Of a stretch of 36,951 nucleotides of DNA, positions 26,747-35,102 are shown in pieces. Origin of the DNA: Candidatus Nitrosocosmicus sp. (GTDB lineage: Archaea > Thermoproteota > Nitrososphaeria > Nitrososphaerales > Nitrososphaeraceae); assembly GCA_029194465.1 (NCBI GenBank), contig JARFXS010000023.1:1-36951 (forward strand), read 5' to 3'. Made by a program: the position numbers and the translations under genes. Within the stretch, counting starts at the first letter, position 1, and the number at the start of each line of letters is the position of its first letter. The notes below the pieces were generated by a model, which saw only the letters and a program-made list of their open reading frames with translations, did no database searches and was not told the origin of the DNA.

Positions 26747-26757
26747 TTTTTATAATA
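26747..26757 (+). promoter_or_regulatory. TATA box of the DUF1428-like gene
   Basis: TTTTTATAATA centred about 25 nt before the ATG at 26777; a leaderless promoter. Confidence 0.55.
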
Positions 26758-26776
26758 TCAAATCATATCTATTCAT

Positions 26777-27178
26777 ATGAGTAATTCGTACAACTTTGAA
26801 CACCAAAAGGATACTGGCGGTCTGATCCAAATTGTTTTTATCCGCGCCCCAAAGAAGAATCATGATGCCTTAACAAAGATTGGCAAGCAAACGGATGATT
26901 TTTTTAGGAAACACGGCGTGTCAAAATTTGTGTATAGATTGAATGCAAGAGAAAACATGATGGATTTTGTAAATATATCAAAAATTATTTCTGCAAATGA
27001 TGACGAAGATGTAAATGTAGAAATACTATCCTACAGAGATGCCAAGCATGTAGAAGAAGTTATGAAGGCTATGGAAGGCGATAATAGGGCAAACGAATTG
27101 TATAAGGAAGCCATGGAACTAATTACGCCTGGATCAATAGTGTTTGGCGATTTTAGTAAGTTGGAAAAAACAGCCTGA
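26777..27178 (+). CDS. DUF1428-like alpha-beta barrel protein
   Basis: A 133-residue soluble protein fitting the dimeric alpha-beta barrel of the DUF1428 family. Features are a first strand GGLIQIVFIRAPKKNHDALT, a helix with KIGKQTDDFFRKHGV, strand VNVEILSYRDAKHVEEVMKA, and a closing PGSIVFGDFSKL strand. DUF1428 proteins are about 115-125 residues and of unknown function, related in fold to ABM/YCII-type barrels that act on small molecules. The gene has a leaderless TATA promoter, is open and monocistronic. The match is by pattern, so a different barrel family is possible. Confidence 0.7.
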   Translation: MSNSYNFEHQKDTGGLIQIVFIRAPKKNHDALTKIGKQTDDFFRKHGVSKFVYRLNARENMMDFVNISKIISANDDEDVNVEILSYRDAKHVEEVMKAMEGDNRANELYKEAMELITPGSIVFGDFSKLEKTA

Positions 27179-27532
27179 ATAGTCGGTTCTTTTTCTACAA
27201 TTTTCAAAAATTCATAAAATCAATATATAGATTTTTTATACTTTTCCAAATGTTCGGTCCTTATGAACATATCTATGTAAACACCATTCGAGGTTGAATA
27301 GATAGTGGTGGAGATGATAACTCCTAGGGAATTGTTGAAACAATTTCGAAAAATTTTATTAAACAAACATTATTTTGTTATTTATTATTTGTAGTGACAG
27401 TTCTCATTGTGACAAATGCCTGCTGATGTAGACATCTTGATTAGGATTTTAGATGATTAGACAAAGTTGAATCTAATAATTATGATAAATATCATGATAT
27501 TTTGTAATCCACCACATTGAGACATACTTTAG
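27179..27532. other. gap between convergent genes
   Basis: Holds the type B element at 27281-27303 and a 16-bp perfect palindrome AAATATCATGATATTT (27487-27502), 30 nt past the nuclease stop. Nothing else was seen. Confidence 0.5.
27281..27303 (+). repeat. dispersed intergenic element, type B (tail only)
   Basis: CATTCGAGGTTGAATAGAT. The GGGAT head is missing, so this copy is partial. Confidence 0.55.
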
Positions 27533-28354
27533 TCATTGTAAAAACGGTTTAAAATCTATTAATCCTGGAATATCTAACAGGTCGATTTCACTTGCCATTT
27601 TAGCGGCTTGCTCAGTTTCTCCATCCTCATTCATGCATTTATTGTAAAATACACAGTAGGGACACTTGCTGTTTCGTACTTTCACGTTAAGTCTGGGAAG
27701 TATAGATATATCATTTTCCTGTATGGCCTTTACAAACAGGTTTTTTCGGCGCACCATTTCGTTCTTAAGGAGTTCCCGGGCTATGTCATCCTTGGGCAAC
27801 AAAACAGACCAGCTCTCAATTCTTGGACCTTTACCATCAAACGGTCTGAAGAAATAATCGCCCTTTTCATCTGATTTTATCCACCGCATTTCTCTGTTAC
27901 TATACCTGATTGATATGATCCCTTTTTCTATTCCGGTTATGGTCATATAGTAAAGCAACTGTCTAAGATATGATTTGAATCGTTCATCTGTGATATCTAA
28001 TCTTCGAGTACTTTGAGTGTCCTTTAGCTCTATAATTACGTCTTTGTCCAAAATATCCGGATGTGCAATTAAACCGTCCAGTTCTAGATCGGCTTGTGCC
28101 ACACCCATATTAGCTAAATCTGTGATTACAAATTCACTGGCCTCTCCCCTTATGAAATGATGTATAGATTCATCAGAAAGGGGCTCAAGATCCGGAAACT
28201 TACGACCGTAATACTGTTTTCGAATACATGTAGAAGGCAAGATATCAGAAACATGCACCTCATTCTCAGACCTCTTTCTTTTTTCATACCTTGACCTAAG
28301 AGAATCCTTTAAAAGATCCGTAAATCCATGGTCTGAGCGAATAACTATAGTCAT
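27533..28354 (-). CDS. solitary Cas4/RecB-like Fe-S nuclease
   Basis: A 273-residue PD-(D/E)XK nuclease of the Cas4/RecB-like type. The core shows HPD (98-100), IIELKDT with E109 and K111, and the QxxxY helix YLRQLLYYM (Q132, Y136). An iron-sulfur cluster is predicted from one early cysteine (STCIRKQYY, C43) plus three late ones in CPYCVFYNKC (C231, C234, C240), exactly the Cas4 arrangement. Cas4 proteins are usually 170-200 residues; this one has an inserted or extended region (about 150-220). No CRISPR repeats or other cas genes are nearby, so a DNA-repair or mobile-element role is more likely. ATG at 28354. Family confident, role not. Confidence 0.85.
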   Translation of the reverse strand: MTIVIRSDHGFTDLLKDSLRSRYEKRKRSENEVHVSDILPSTCIRKQYYGRKFPDLEPLSDESIHHFIRGEASEFVITDLANMGVAQADLELDGLIAHPDILDKDVIIELKDTQSTRRLDITDERFKSYLRQLLYYMTITGIEKGIISIRYSNREMRWIKSDEKGDYFFRPFDGKGPRIESWSVLLPKDDIARELLKNEMVRRKNLFVKAIQENDISILPRLNVKVRNSKCPYCVFYNKCMNEDGETEQAAKMASEIDLLDIPGLIDFKPFLQ

Positions 28355-28424
28355 AATAGTGCTATTTATCTACCTATTACAAATTAACATTACTTTATTG
28401 TCTGCATCACCTCAGACATTCTGA

Positions 28425-28667
28425 TTTAAGATATCAAAGATCATAAAATGGGCCAAAGGAAAAGGTAAAAGAACTAATAAAGTAGCACAAAAGCGATCAC
28501 CAGTATTTGACATAATTTCTAATCCAAAGCCAATTGTAGTTACTTTGCAGGAATAGATATTGAAAGCAGTAGGAATAGGTAGTAATGAAATTACAATCTA
28601 TAGTAATAGTTCACACCACCAAATTAAGTCTAAAGTGAACAGATGCAAAAAGCAAATAAAAGAATAA
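28425..28667 (+). pseudogene. coding-like frame with an in-frame TAG
   Basis: An 81-codon frame, one TAG inside, reads protein-like on both sides: IIKWAKGKGKRTNKVAQKRS, VFDIISNPKPIVVTLQE, stop, then a TTG start with KAVGIGSNEITIYSNSSHHQ. It has no ATG. Basic, lysine-rich first half. It may be a dead small gene or two tiny genes in tandem. Unrecognised. Confidence 0.3.
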
Positions 28668-28695
28668 AAATCAGAATAAGAAACTTTGTATTAAA

Positions 28696-29586
28696 TTGAC
28701 CAATATAGAACATGTTTTGAGATTAAGACCTGGAACCATAAATGATGCACCGGAAGTTGGAAAAATAATTTTTGATGCATTTTCACAAATTGCAGATAAA
28801 CATGGTTTTCCTCGCGAGTTCCCTACTGTGGATATCGGAATAAATGTAGCTTGTTCTTTTCTCTCTAACCCTAGATTCTATTCAGTAGTTGCCGAAGATA
28901 TTGAGGGAGACGGTAACAAGGTCATAGGAAGTAACTTTCTAGATGAACGGTCAAATATGGTAGCAGGAGTAGGACCAATAACAATTGATCCAAAATTCCA
29001 GAATAAGGGAGCAGGTCGACAGTTAATGAACAATGTAATAGAGAGGGCTAGAAACAAAAACTATCCAGCAATACGTTTGCTCCAAGCCTCATATCATAAC
29101 CGATCACTAGCGCTCTATACCAGCTTAGGATTTGATGTTAGAGAACCGATCTCAACCCTACAGGGAAAACCAATTTCAGCAGTCATTCCTGGAAGATCTG
29201 TGCGTGTAGCAACCGAGTCGGATTTGGAATCATGTAACGCAATCTGCAGATCGATTCATGGTCATGATAGAAATGGTGAGCTCAAAGATAGTATAAAGCA
29301 AGGAATTGCCAAAGTAGTTTTGCACGGGGAAAAAATTACAGGCTATACAAGTGGATTGACATATTTTAACCACTCGGTGGGTTTTACTAATGACGACCTA
29401 AAGGCCCTCATAGCCTCAGAAACTGATTGTTATGGAGGACCCGGTATTCTTATTCCAACTCGAAATGCCGAGCTTTTCCGCTGGTGTCTTAACAATGATC
29501 TAAGATTAGTTCATCAACTTACCCTCATGACTATTGGGATGTATAACGAACCTGTTGGATACTACATGCCATCTATTCTATACTAA
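28696..29586 (+). CDS. double GNAT-type acetyltransferase
   Basis: A 296-residue protein with two GNAT domains. The first (about 8-155) is complete: strand VLRLRPGTINDAPEVGKIIF, the acetyl-CoA motif ITIDPKFQNKGAGRQLMNNV (R/Q-x-x-G-x-G/A pattern), and ALYTSLGFDVRE. The second (about 165-296) reads GRSVRVATESDLESCNAICR and ends MTIGMYNEPVGYYMPSILY, resembling the Acetyltransf_18-like second domain of two-domain GNATs; its CoA motif is diverged (GGPGILIPTRN). It transfers an acetyl group from acetyl-CoA to an unknown acceptor, in the cytosol. The start is a TTG at 28696, with no ATG upstream in frame. A monocistronic, intact gene. Confidence 0.82.
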   Translation: MTNIEHVLRLRPGTINDAPEVGKIIFDAFSQIADKHGFPREFPTVDIGINVACSFLSNPRFYSVVAEDIEGDGNKVIGSNFLDERSNMVAGVGPITIDPKFQNKGAGRQLMNNVIERARNKNYPAIRLLQASYHNRSLALYTSLGFDVREPISTLQGKPISAVIPGRSVRVATESDLESCNAICRSIHGHDRNGELKDSIKQGIAKVVLHGEKITGYTSGLTYFNHSVGFTNDDLKALIASETDCYGGPGILIPTRNAELFRWCLNNDLRLVHQLTLMTIGMYNEPVGYYMPSILY

Positions 29587-29616
29587 AATCGTGAGAACAT
29601 TAGCAAGTTTTATAAC

Positions 29617-29748
29617 TTATTCACAATGAGTCTTAAAATATTTTCTAAATCCATGTAATCCTTTAAAATCATATAGTTTCTTTCTCTTTTCTAGAACACG
29701 GCTAACATTTTGTTGAGAAAGTGTTTCACCTATAGGAATTTTTATCCC
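29617..29748 (-). pseudogene. C-terminal remnant of a tyrosine recombinase (integrase)
   Basis: A 43-residue frame reads IPIGETLSQQNVSRVLEKRK, then GLHGFRKYFKTHCE. HGFR followed by KYFKT is the conserved box II motif (H-x-x-R) of tyrosine recombinases, and the IPIGE...NVSRVLE stretch fits the part just before it in archaeal integrases. The catalytic tyrosine and the N-terminal half are missing; a stop lies directly upstream in frame. It is a scar of a former integrated element. Confidence 0.6.
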
Positions 29749-30074
29749 TTAATTGAATTAATCTGTGGTACACATTTCAATATGAATAGAATATAGAATT
29801 AATTTGACACGAATGTTTGGAAAAAAGCACTAATCCTCGAATCATAATATCATCATTACCATACAAATGATCATTGAGTAGGCGCGTGGGGATACGGTTC
29901 AAGGCTGAACCTAGTCACAAACTATAGCGGCATGAAAAAAATATAGAAACAAGTAGAACAGTTGCGTAGTTGATCAAAATAAGATAAATTGATTTGTAGA
30001 TATCAAAAGCGATATTGATTGCCCCGTACGACTTACTTTGGCTAAATTAATTGATGCTGATATCAAGGATATTT
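29749..30074. other. gap with a B element
   Basis: The type B element at 29881-29916 is the only supported feature; no attachment-site duplicate was recognised around the integrase scar. Confidence 0.5.
29881..29916 (+). repeat. dispersed intergenic element, type B (compensated stem)
   Basis: GGCGCGTGGGGATACGG head; the tail GGTTCAAGGCTGAACC forms a perfect 6-bp stem where other copies have ATTCA/TGAAT. Confidence 0.7.
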
Positions 30075-31733
30075 TTAACTGTTTTTGTTATCCTTTGAGT
30101 CAGCATTTTGTTCTTTGTTATTGTCTTCATTGGCATTGTTATTTTCCTCCGATCCACCGTTGTTTGCATTATCATCATTATTTGTAGAATCGGCATTGTC
30201 ATTATCCAAAGATCCTCCATTTTCTTGCTCATTTTGATTATCCTGGCTACCAGTAATCTCATCTATGCTGGTATTATCGCTTTCGCAACCTATGCCATCA
30301 TCATCAGTATCTAGATTATTTGGATCGTCACTTCTAACTGATGTATTTGTTTCTTCGACGTCTCTACAGTTTATATCATCATTACTTTCATTTTTACTGC
30401 CATCAGTCAAAGTACTGTTATTGTTTTCTGAATCCGTGAAATTATTTTGGTTACTGGTATCATTAGTTTCTTCAGATTTTTCAATTACTTCAAAAGTTGT
30501 TTTGTCAGTTTCTGTATCATATCCAACTGCGTCGACATTTATCGTAACATCAAATGTCCCAGGTTTTGAATTTGGACCAATTTCATCTTTGAATGTTGCT
30601 ACACCATCTTCATTTGTCTGGCTATTGCCACTTTCATCGTGTTCACCAGCATAAAATATCCTGAATGCCACATCGGCCCTTGCAATCTTTTCTCGTGTGT
30701 TTGCATCACTAACAGTTACATCGATGGTTTGCATGTTCCCTCTAACTATAGGATCTTTTTCAACAGCTGTATCAATTTCTAATTCATTATTTGATGCATC
30801 AGATCCATCAGAATTGTCATTATCGGAACCTGAGGAAGATGACTGATCGCTATCACTATTAAAATTATTTCCTGTCGTAGAAAAAGGATTAGCGTTTAAT
30901 GGCGAGTCCAAGAACAATCCACTGTCAACAAATCCTCCAATAGGCTCAAGTGGAAACTTGGGATTCAAAGGGAAATTCATAGAACTCTGTACCGAATCAA
31001 CGTTAAGTGAATAGAACTTGGCTTGGGATTTAGTCTTGTTATCTGTAATTGTAATATCAAAAGGCGCCATTTGGTTATTTGCAAGACTGCCTACATTTAG
31101 TCCAAAACTTTGTGTTCCAATAACTCCAAGACTTGAATTATCATAAAATGTTGTAACAAGATTTAAGAATTGTTCTGGTGAAGGTCCTTGGTTAATTATG
31201 TTACCTGTGATGTGAGGATTTCCAACATTGTCTAAAAATGAACTACTTCCGTTTAACATCAGTGTAGAGGGTTTTTCGATTGCAGGTTGAGAAGTAGTAG
31301 TAAATTCCATGAAGTTAAATTTGCCTAATATTTGAGGATCCTGTATTACTATGTCAAACGGAGATAGTTCGCCTTGTCTAAGAGATCCAATAGATGAAAA
31401 TGCAGAGTGGTTGCCAACTAAAATGTTGTTGTTTGTATCAGATAAAAATGTAGTAACTAAGATATTTGTTTGAGGATCTGTTGAGGTGTTATTTACCTCA
31501 CCTACAACATGAAAATTGCCAAAATCATCTACATAGGTAGAGGTGCTAACAATCTGGATAATATTATTGTTATTCGTAAGTTGAGCAAAAGCAGATTCTG
31601 TAATCCAAGAATCAGATCCTCCCGGGTAAGAAACTGTCATAAAAACTAAAGAAATCACAGATGATGTCAAAATTAGAATGATTGAAAACGATTGCACAAG
31701 TTTAGAACGTAAATACAATAGTCTGATATCCAA
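30075..31733 (-). CDS. large secreted surface protein
   Basis: A 552-residue exported protein. Domains in order: signal/anchor helix (about 15-35, FSIILILTSSVISLVFMTVS) ending AFAQ (51); two FxLYD-like beta domains (about 58-148 and 157-245, each with a DFGN/NVGN-x-H-hxG-x-hxN motif); a Ser/Asp linker (285-315); an Ig-like domain with TIDVTVSDANTREKIARADV (about 320-420); an Excalibur motif DTDDDGIGCES (475-485) paired with C456; and an Asn/Asp-rich tail (from 500). The layout points to the cell surface, perhaps calcium-stabilised. The start is TTG at 31733, with TATA-like TTTATACTT close upstream. A fully open gene, related in its Excalibur segment to the protein at 22730. Confidence 0.82.
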   Translation of the reverse strand: MDIRLLYLRSKLVQSFSIILILTSSVISLVFMTVSYPGGSDSWITESAFAQLTNNNNIIQIVSTSTYVDDFGNFHVVGEVNNTSTDPQTNILVTTFLSDTNNNILVGNHSAFSSIGSLRQGELSPFDIVIQDPQILGKFNFMEFTTTSQPAIEKPSTLMLNGSSSFLDNVGNPHITGNIINQGPSPEQFLNLVTTFYDNSSLGVIGTQSFGLNVGSLANNQMAPFDITITDNKTKSQAKFYSLNVDSVQSSMNFPLNPKFPLEPIGGFVDSGLFLDSPLNANPFSTTGNNFNSDSDQSSSSGSDNDNSDGSDASNNELEIDTAVEKDPIVRGNMQTIDVTVSDANTREKIARADVAFRIFYAGEHDESGNSQTNEDGVATFKDEIGPNSKPGTFDVTINVDAVGYDTETDKTTFEVIEKSEETNDTSNQNNFTDSENNNSTLTDGSKNESNDDINCRDVEETNTSVRSDDPNNLDTDDDGIGCESDNTSIDEITGSQDNQNEQENGGSLDNDNADSTNNDDNANNGGSEENNNANEDNNKEQNADSKDNKNS

Positions 31734-32231
31734 GAATAAAAAGTATAAACCTTCTCATTACAATTGCAATCAAAAGTAAAATGAGACAAGTAATAGATTG
31801 ATTATTTCACGTTTTTAACATTACTTAATCAACCAAAAGAAAGTTCGTTGGGATACGATTCAAGGTCGAATATAATTAAAGTCAAAAGTGATGACCGATA
31901 CATTATATATAAACAAAATCAAAGTCAACCATTACAAAGATCTAATGATTTAAGAGAAAGCAACATGCATCGAATTTCAATACAGAGCACCTCTTGTCTA
32001 ATCCGGCACCATTAAATCATAGACGGTTATTTGGGAACTCAATAGTATCATCAATTGCAAATATTAGGTTATTTAGGAAAATTGTACTTATTTCTTTACT
32101 ATCTCAAGTATTATAGGATGATTGGACGATTATTTATTGAAAATTATGGAGGATAGATATCTAAGGAATCTATATCACAATGATCAATCCTAGACAAAAA
32201 GGTTTTTTGATAAATAAAATAAATTAAATGC
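31734..32231. other. divergent gap
   Basis: Promoter region of two diverging genes, with the type B element at 31846-31877. No coding sequence was supported. Confidence 0.5.
31846..31877 (+). repeat. dispersed intergenic element, type B
   Basis: CGTTGGGATACGA head, TTCAAGGTCGAATATAATT tail. Confidence 0.7.
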
Positions 32232-32993
32232 ATGACATCAGGTACAGCCAACCATTTTTCCTCAAAATCCAGAGAATATTCTTATGCTAGACCAAAATAT
32301 CCAGAGGATCTTTTTAAATTTCTAAATGAGATTACTCCCGTTAAGGATCTGGCTTGGGATTGTGCGACAGGAAACGGACAAGCCGCCATAAGTCTTTGCA
32401 AATACTTTAAAAAGGTGATAGCAAGCGATGCAAGCAAGAATCAAATTGATAACGCATTTGATCGGGACAACATCAACTATGAAGTGTTTCCTGCAGAGAA
32501 ACCCAATATCCAAAACAACTCTGTTAACCTAATCACGGTAGCGATGGCAGTTCACTGGTTTGACTTTGAGATGTTTTATCGAGAAGCCAGACGAGTAAGC
32601 CAAAGTAGTGGGATAATAGCATTATGGGCCTATGGAATGCAAAAAATTAGCCCTGAAATTGACAAAATAAGTGAAAGACTTAATGTTGGTGGAGATATTC
32701 TCGGAAACTATTGGCCAAAAGAAGTCAAATTTGTAAAAGAAGAATACAAAACAATATCGTTCCCTTTTAAGGAAATTGAGGTTCCTAAATTTGAGATAAA
32801 GGTAGATTGGAATCTTAATAATCTTCTTGATTACATGCAAACGTGGTCAGCAGTAAAAAGATTCTATGCGGAAAATAAATACGATCCATTGAATGTAGTC
32901 AAAGAAGACTTGAAGAATTTGTGGGGAAAGGATGATGAAATAAAACTAGTTAAATGGGATCTAAACCTCAGGGTAGGAAGGATCTATAGTTAA
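32232..32993 (+). CDS. class I SAM-dependent methyltransferase
   Basis: A 253-residue Rossmann-fold methyltransferase. Motif I is LAWDCATGNGQAAI (40-53), followed by VIASDASKNQIDNA (motif II acidic residue) and NLITVAMAVHWFDFEMFYRE (motif IV region with the HWF-type string). The opening YARPKYPEDLFKFLNEITPV matches the 'Y...RP.YP..L' start of the Methyltransf_11/25 type seen in trans-aconitate-methyltransferase-like proteins. The C-terminal part (LQTWSAVKRFYAENK-like) is also family-typical. The substrate is a small molecule, not known. ATG at 32232, an intact gene, divergent from the surface-protein gene. Confidence 0.88.
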   Translation: MTSGTANHFSSKSREYSYARPKYPEDLFKFLNEITPVKDLAWDCATGNGQAAISLCKYFKKVIASDASKNQIDNAFDRDNINYEVFPAEKPNIQNNSVNLITVAMAVHWFDFEMFYREARRVSQSSGIIALWAYGMQKISPEIDKISERLNVGGDILGNYWPKEVKFVKEEYKTISFPFKEIEVPKFEIKVDWNLNNLLDYMQTWSAVKRFYAENKYDPLNVVKEDLKNLWGKDDEIKLVKWDLNLRVGRIYS

Positions 32994-33091
32994 TACTCTA
33001 TTGCCAGGCTGAGTTATTTTTTAACATTGGGCCAGACGCTTGTAGTGAAGCATCTGATAGAGACATACTAGAATTTGATCGTATTGTTATG

Positions 33092-33490
33092 CTATCGAAT
33101 AGGTTCTTCAGAACCATAAAATACACTGGACTTTGTAATCAACCCATCTTGAAATTCAAATTTCTCAATAACAGATGTTCTATGTTTACCATCCAATGTT
33201 GCATAGTATTCAAGTAGAATCTTGTTTTCTTGTATCAATACTTCTTTGGGCGTAAAATTCAGTGAAGGAAAATTATTTTTCAAGGCTTTTAACCAATATT
33301 CCTCTAATTCTTTTTGGTTAGATATTTTTGATGAGGCGCGCTCTGGAAATACAACTTTGATTTTAGGGCTAGAGAATTCAATATTTTCCGAATACATAGA
33401 TAATACTGTTTTTATATCGTGGTTATTCCAGCCATCAATCCAATTCTTAACATGCTGGTTTACAAATGATTCAGAAAGAGCCATATACAT
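33092..33490 (-). CDS. SnoaL-like/NTF2-fold protein
   Basis: A 132-residue protein of the SnoaL-like NTF2 fold. Features are the first helix VNQHVKNWIDGWNNHDIKTV (about 10-29), SMYSENIEFSSPKIKVV, ELEEYWLKALKNNFPSLNFT, and the closing strand pair KFEFQDGLITKSSVFYGSEE. Stand-alone members bind or isomerise small organic compounds; many are uncharacterised. The ATG at 33490 has a TATA box at leaderless distance. A second Met at 33484 is possible. Monocistronic. Confidence 0.8.
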   Translation of the reverse strand: MYMALSESFVNQHVKNWIDGWNNHDIKTVLSMYSENIEFSSPKIKVVFPERASSKISNQKELEEYWLKALKNNFPSLNFTPKEVLIQENKILLEYYATLDGKHRTSVIEKFEFQDGLITKSSVFYGSEEPIR

Positions 33491-33506
33491 ACTATTCTTA
33501 TTTTTG

Positions 33507-33522
33507 ATTTAAATATAATTTT
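33507..33522 (-). promoter_or_regulatory. TATA box of the SnoaL-like gene
   Basis: Minus-strand AAATTATATTTAAATC, centred about 25 nt before the ATG at 33490. Confidence 0.5.
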
Positions 33523-33660
33523 TCGGAGCAAATAAAGATTGGATTTTGAAAAAATAAAGTCAAGTCGAAAGAAATTTAACAGTCCATTTGCCCTACACAA
33601 ATGAAACACGAACCCAATCAAGTCATGGTGTATCTACCATTGTAAAGATCAAAGTTTTGG

Positions 33661-33694
33661 TGCGTTGGGATATGATTCAAGATTGAATATAATC
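33661..33694 (+). repeat. dispersed intergenic element, type B
   Basis: TGCGTTGGGATATGA head, TTCAAGATTGAATATAATC tail. Confidence 0.75.
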
Positions 33695-33740
33695 ACTGTA
33701 TTTAAGGAAATTTTATAATCAAAATTTGCTAATTTAAAAT

Positions 33741-34007
33741 ATGACAACACAGGCAGAACCCACCTTTGAAACAACAGTAGTGGGATTCCAATCCATTATA
33801 AAAAGGGAGTCAAAATCCTCATGCAGTTATTAAATATAAATATGTAATAGATTTGACGATTCTGACATAAAGTAGTATATAAATAAGCATGGAAAAACTA
33901 CAAAATCTCATACACTCTATTATATTACCAAAGATGTGATCACAGGGGTTTTGACTATGATGGGTAAAGTGGTTCAATCACTTTATTTAAAAGATATTTT
34001 GACTTAA
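33741..34007 (+). pseudogene. small decayed gene, unrecognised
   Basis: An ATG at 33741 opens a 30-codon frame (MTTQAEPTFETTVVGFQSII) ending at 33833. Further protein-like text follows in other frames, ending HGKTTKSHTLYYITKDVITG, VLTMMGKVVQSLYLKDILT at TAA 34007. The composition is consistent, but there are at least two breaks. It may be a small intact 30-residue gene followed by junk. Confidence 0.25.
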
Positions 34008-34130
34008 ATTAAACAACTAGGAGACAATCATTCATTCAAATTGATGTTATCTATTAATTTTTTCATAGTATTCGCGGGAGTTTCTATTTTATCAAATTTT
34101 CTTTCTCCAGTTTGGTTAAATTGTCATTTA

Positions 34131-34571
34131 CTAGTGTTTCTTGGTCATTAAGTAACATATCAGCCATAACAAAAGTCTTTGGTTTCTTTTTGATAAATGA
34201 AGGGAAACATGTTGGACATAATCATCAATACTTTTTACAAGTTCGGTTTGTTCTCCTGAAGCGATATAGATTTTAGTTGAACTAACTATCGAGTTTGCAA
34301 GTTCTTTAGTTATCTCATGTTCGTATAACATTCTTGCTATAGGACCTCCTTCTCTAGGCATACCTTTTTTTTCCAAGGTTGGAAACAGTGATTCCTCCTC
34401 CTTACCATGATGACAGGTATTTGTAAAATTGATTGAAAAATCAATTGCTTGATTTAGAATTGAATCTGGTATTTGTTTCCCGTTCTTTAACAATAATGAA
34501 ATAGTCTTTAATGCGTTGATCATTTTTTCAATTAAAACATGATCCCTTCTTAGTGATTCTGTGGCTGACAT
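34131..34571 (-). CDS. hemerythrin-like protein, C-terminus frameshifted
   Basis: A hemerythrin HHE-type four-helix protein that binds a non-haem di-iron centre and senses or stores oxygen or NO. Iron-ligand positions are visible: RRDHVLIEKM (H11), TCHHGKEEESLFPTL (H55-H56 and E59), LYEHEITKEL, and the last helix YVQHVSLHLSK, where K-E-N-x-x-L-F would be expected. Here the frame reads SKRNQRLLLWLIC and ends at 34131. The next frame reads PKTFVMADMLLNDQET and the remaining tail reaches about 34028. Two short indels in A and T runs explain the break, so the last helix is damaged. ATG at 34571 with a TATA box at leaderless distance. Confidence 0.78.
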   Translation of the reverse strand: MSATESLRRDHVLIEKMINALKTISLLLKNGKQIPDSILNQAIDFSINFTNTCHHGKEEESLFPTLEKKGMPREGGPIARMLYEHEITKELANSIVSSTKIYIASGEQTELVKSIDDYVQHVSLHLSKRNQRLLLWLICYLMTKKH

Positions 34572-34592
34572 ATATTACTAAACGCTTAATTT

Positions 34593-34602
34593 CTTTTATA
34601 AT
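34593..34602 (-). promoter_or_regulatory. TATA box of the hemerythrin gene
   Basis: Minus-strand ATTATAAAAG about 27 nt before the ATG at 34571. Confidence 0.5.
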
Positions 34603-34668
34603 GGTTTAGTTTTGATTTCTTATATTTTTGTCTCCTTAAAGCTATCCAATCGTTGTTTTATACACTAA

Positions 34669-34755
34669 GCATTGGAATTAGGAGAAATATCCAAATTTAG
34701 TGAGGCTGAACAAATGGTAGCCTTTTACGCAACTGCAATGCAAACGGAGTCATGA
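34669..34755 (+). mobile_element. IS110-family transposase fragment
   Basis: A 28-residue stop-free frame reads ALELGEISKFSEAEQMVAFY, then ATAMQTES. This matches the well-known G-x-x-T-A-x-x-L-A-E-I-G-D-I-x-R-F core of the IS110/IS116/IS902 C-terminal domain (Transposase_20), just before the conserved Gly-x-x-P. Stops on both sides, with no rest of the transposase visible. It is a scar, 30 nt from the type A element at 34783. Confidence 0.55.
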
Positions 34756-34782
34756 TTATATTACTAATAAAGTATCATTGAG

Positions 34783-34830
34783 TTTGGACAAGTAGGGATT
34801 GAGTTCTCAGTGGTAGTAGGATCCTCCTAA
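34783..34830 (+). repeat. dispersed intergenic element, type A
   Basis: TTTGGACAAGTAGGGATTGA head, TTCTCAGTGGTAGTAGGA tail. It lies in a divergent gap. Confidence 0.65.
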
Positions 34831-35102
34831 TTCAGTGAACCAGTGTATAGATAAACAAGTATTTGGTCAATTCTTTGTAAGATTACAAATGTACGATCAT
34901 GGATTTGAACATTAATTAGATTCATGAAACGAAACTTCTTTACATATCAAAATACCAGATCAATATGAATTTTCACTTACTGGTTCGTACTTTCAACGTT
35001 ATTATAGTTCAGTATTCCATGAAACATTGACTAATATTCAATATCATTATTTGTTTTTATATCACATTTCCAATAGAAATTGCATAGGGAGGTATAGTAT
35101 TA

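Larger units (their letters stand above)
26316..26776. other. gap with a B element and a promoter
   Basis: Contains the type B element at 26486-26517 and the TATA box at 26747-26757. Otherwise nothing supported. Confidence 0.5.

Noticed and set aside
27533..28354. A CRISPR-Cas locus around the Cas4-like gene
   Set aside because: No repeats, no other cas-like proteins within several kilobases.
29995..30074. A plus-strand coding fossil overlapping the surface-protein 3' end
   Set aside because: It reads somewhat protein-like, but the opposite strand does too; there was nothing to decide between them.
32033..32050. A reverse-oriented type A element (GGGAACTCAATAGTATC)
   Set aside because: Only about ten bases resemble the reversed tail, and the GTGGTA core and head are absent.
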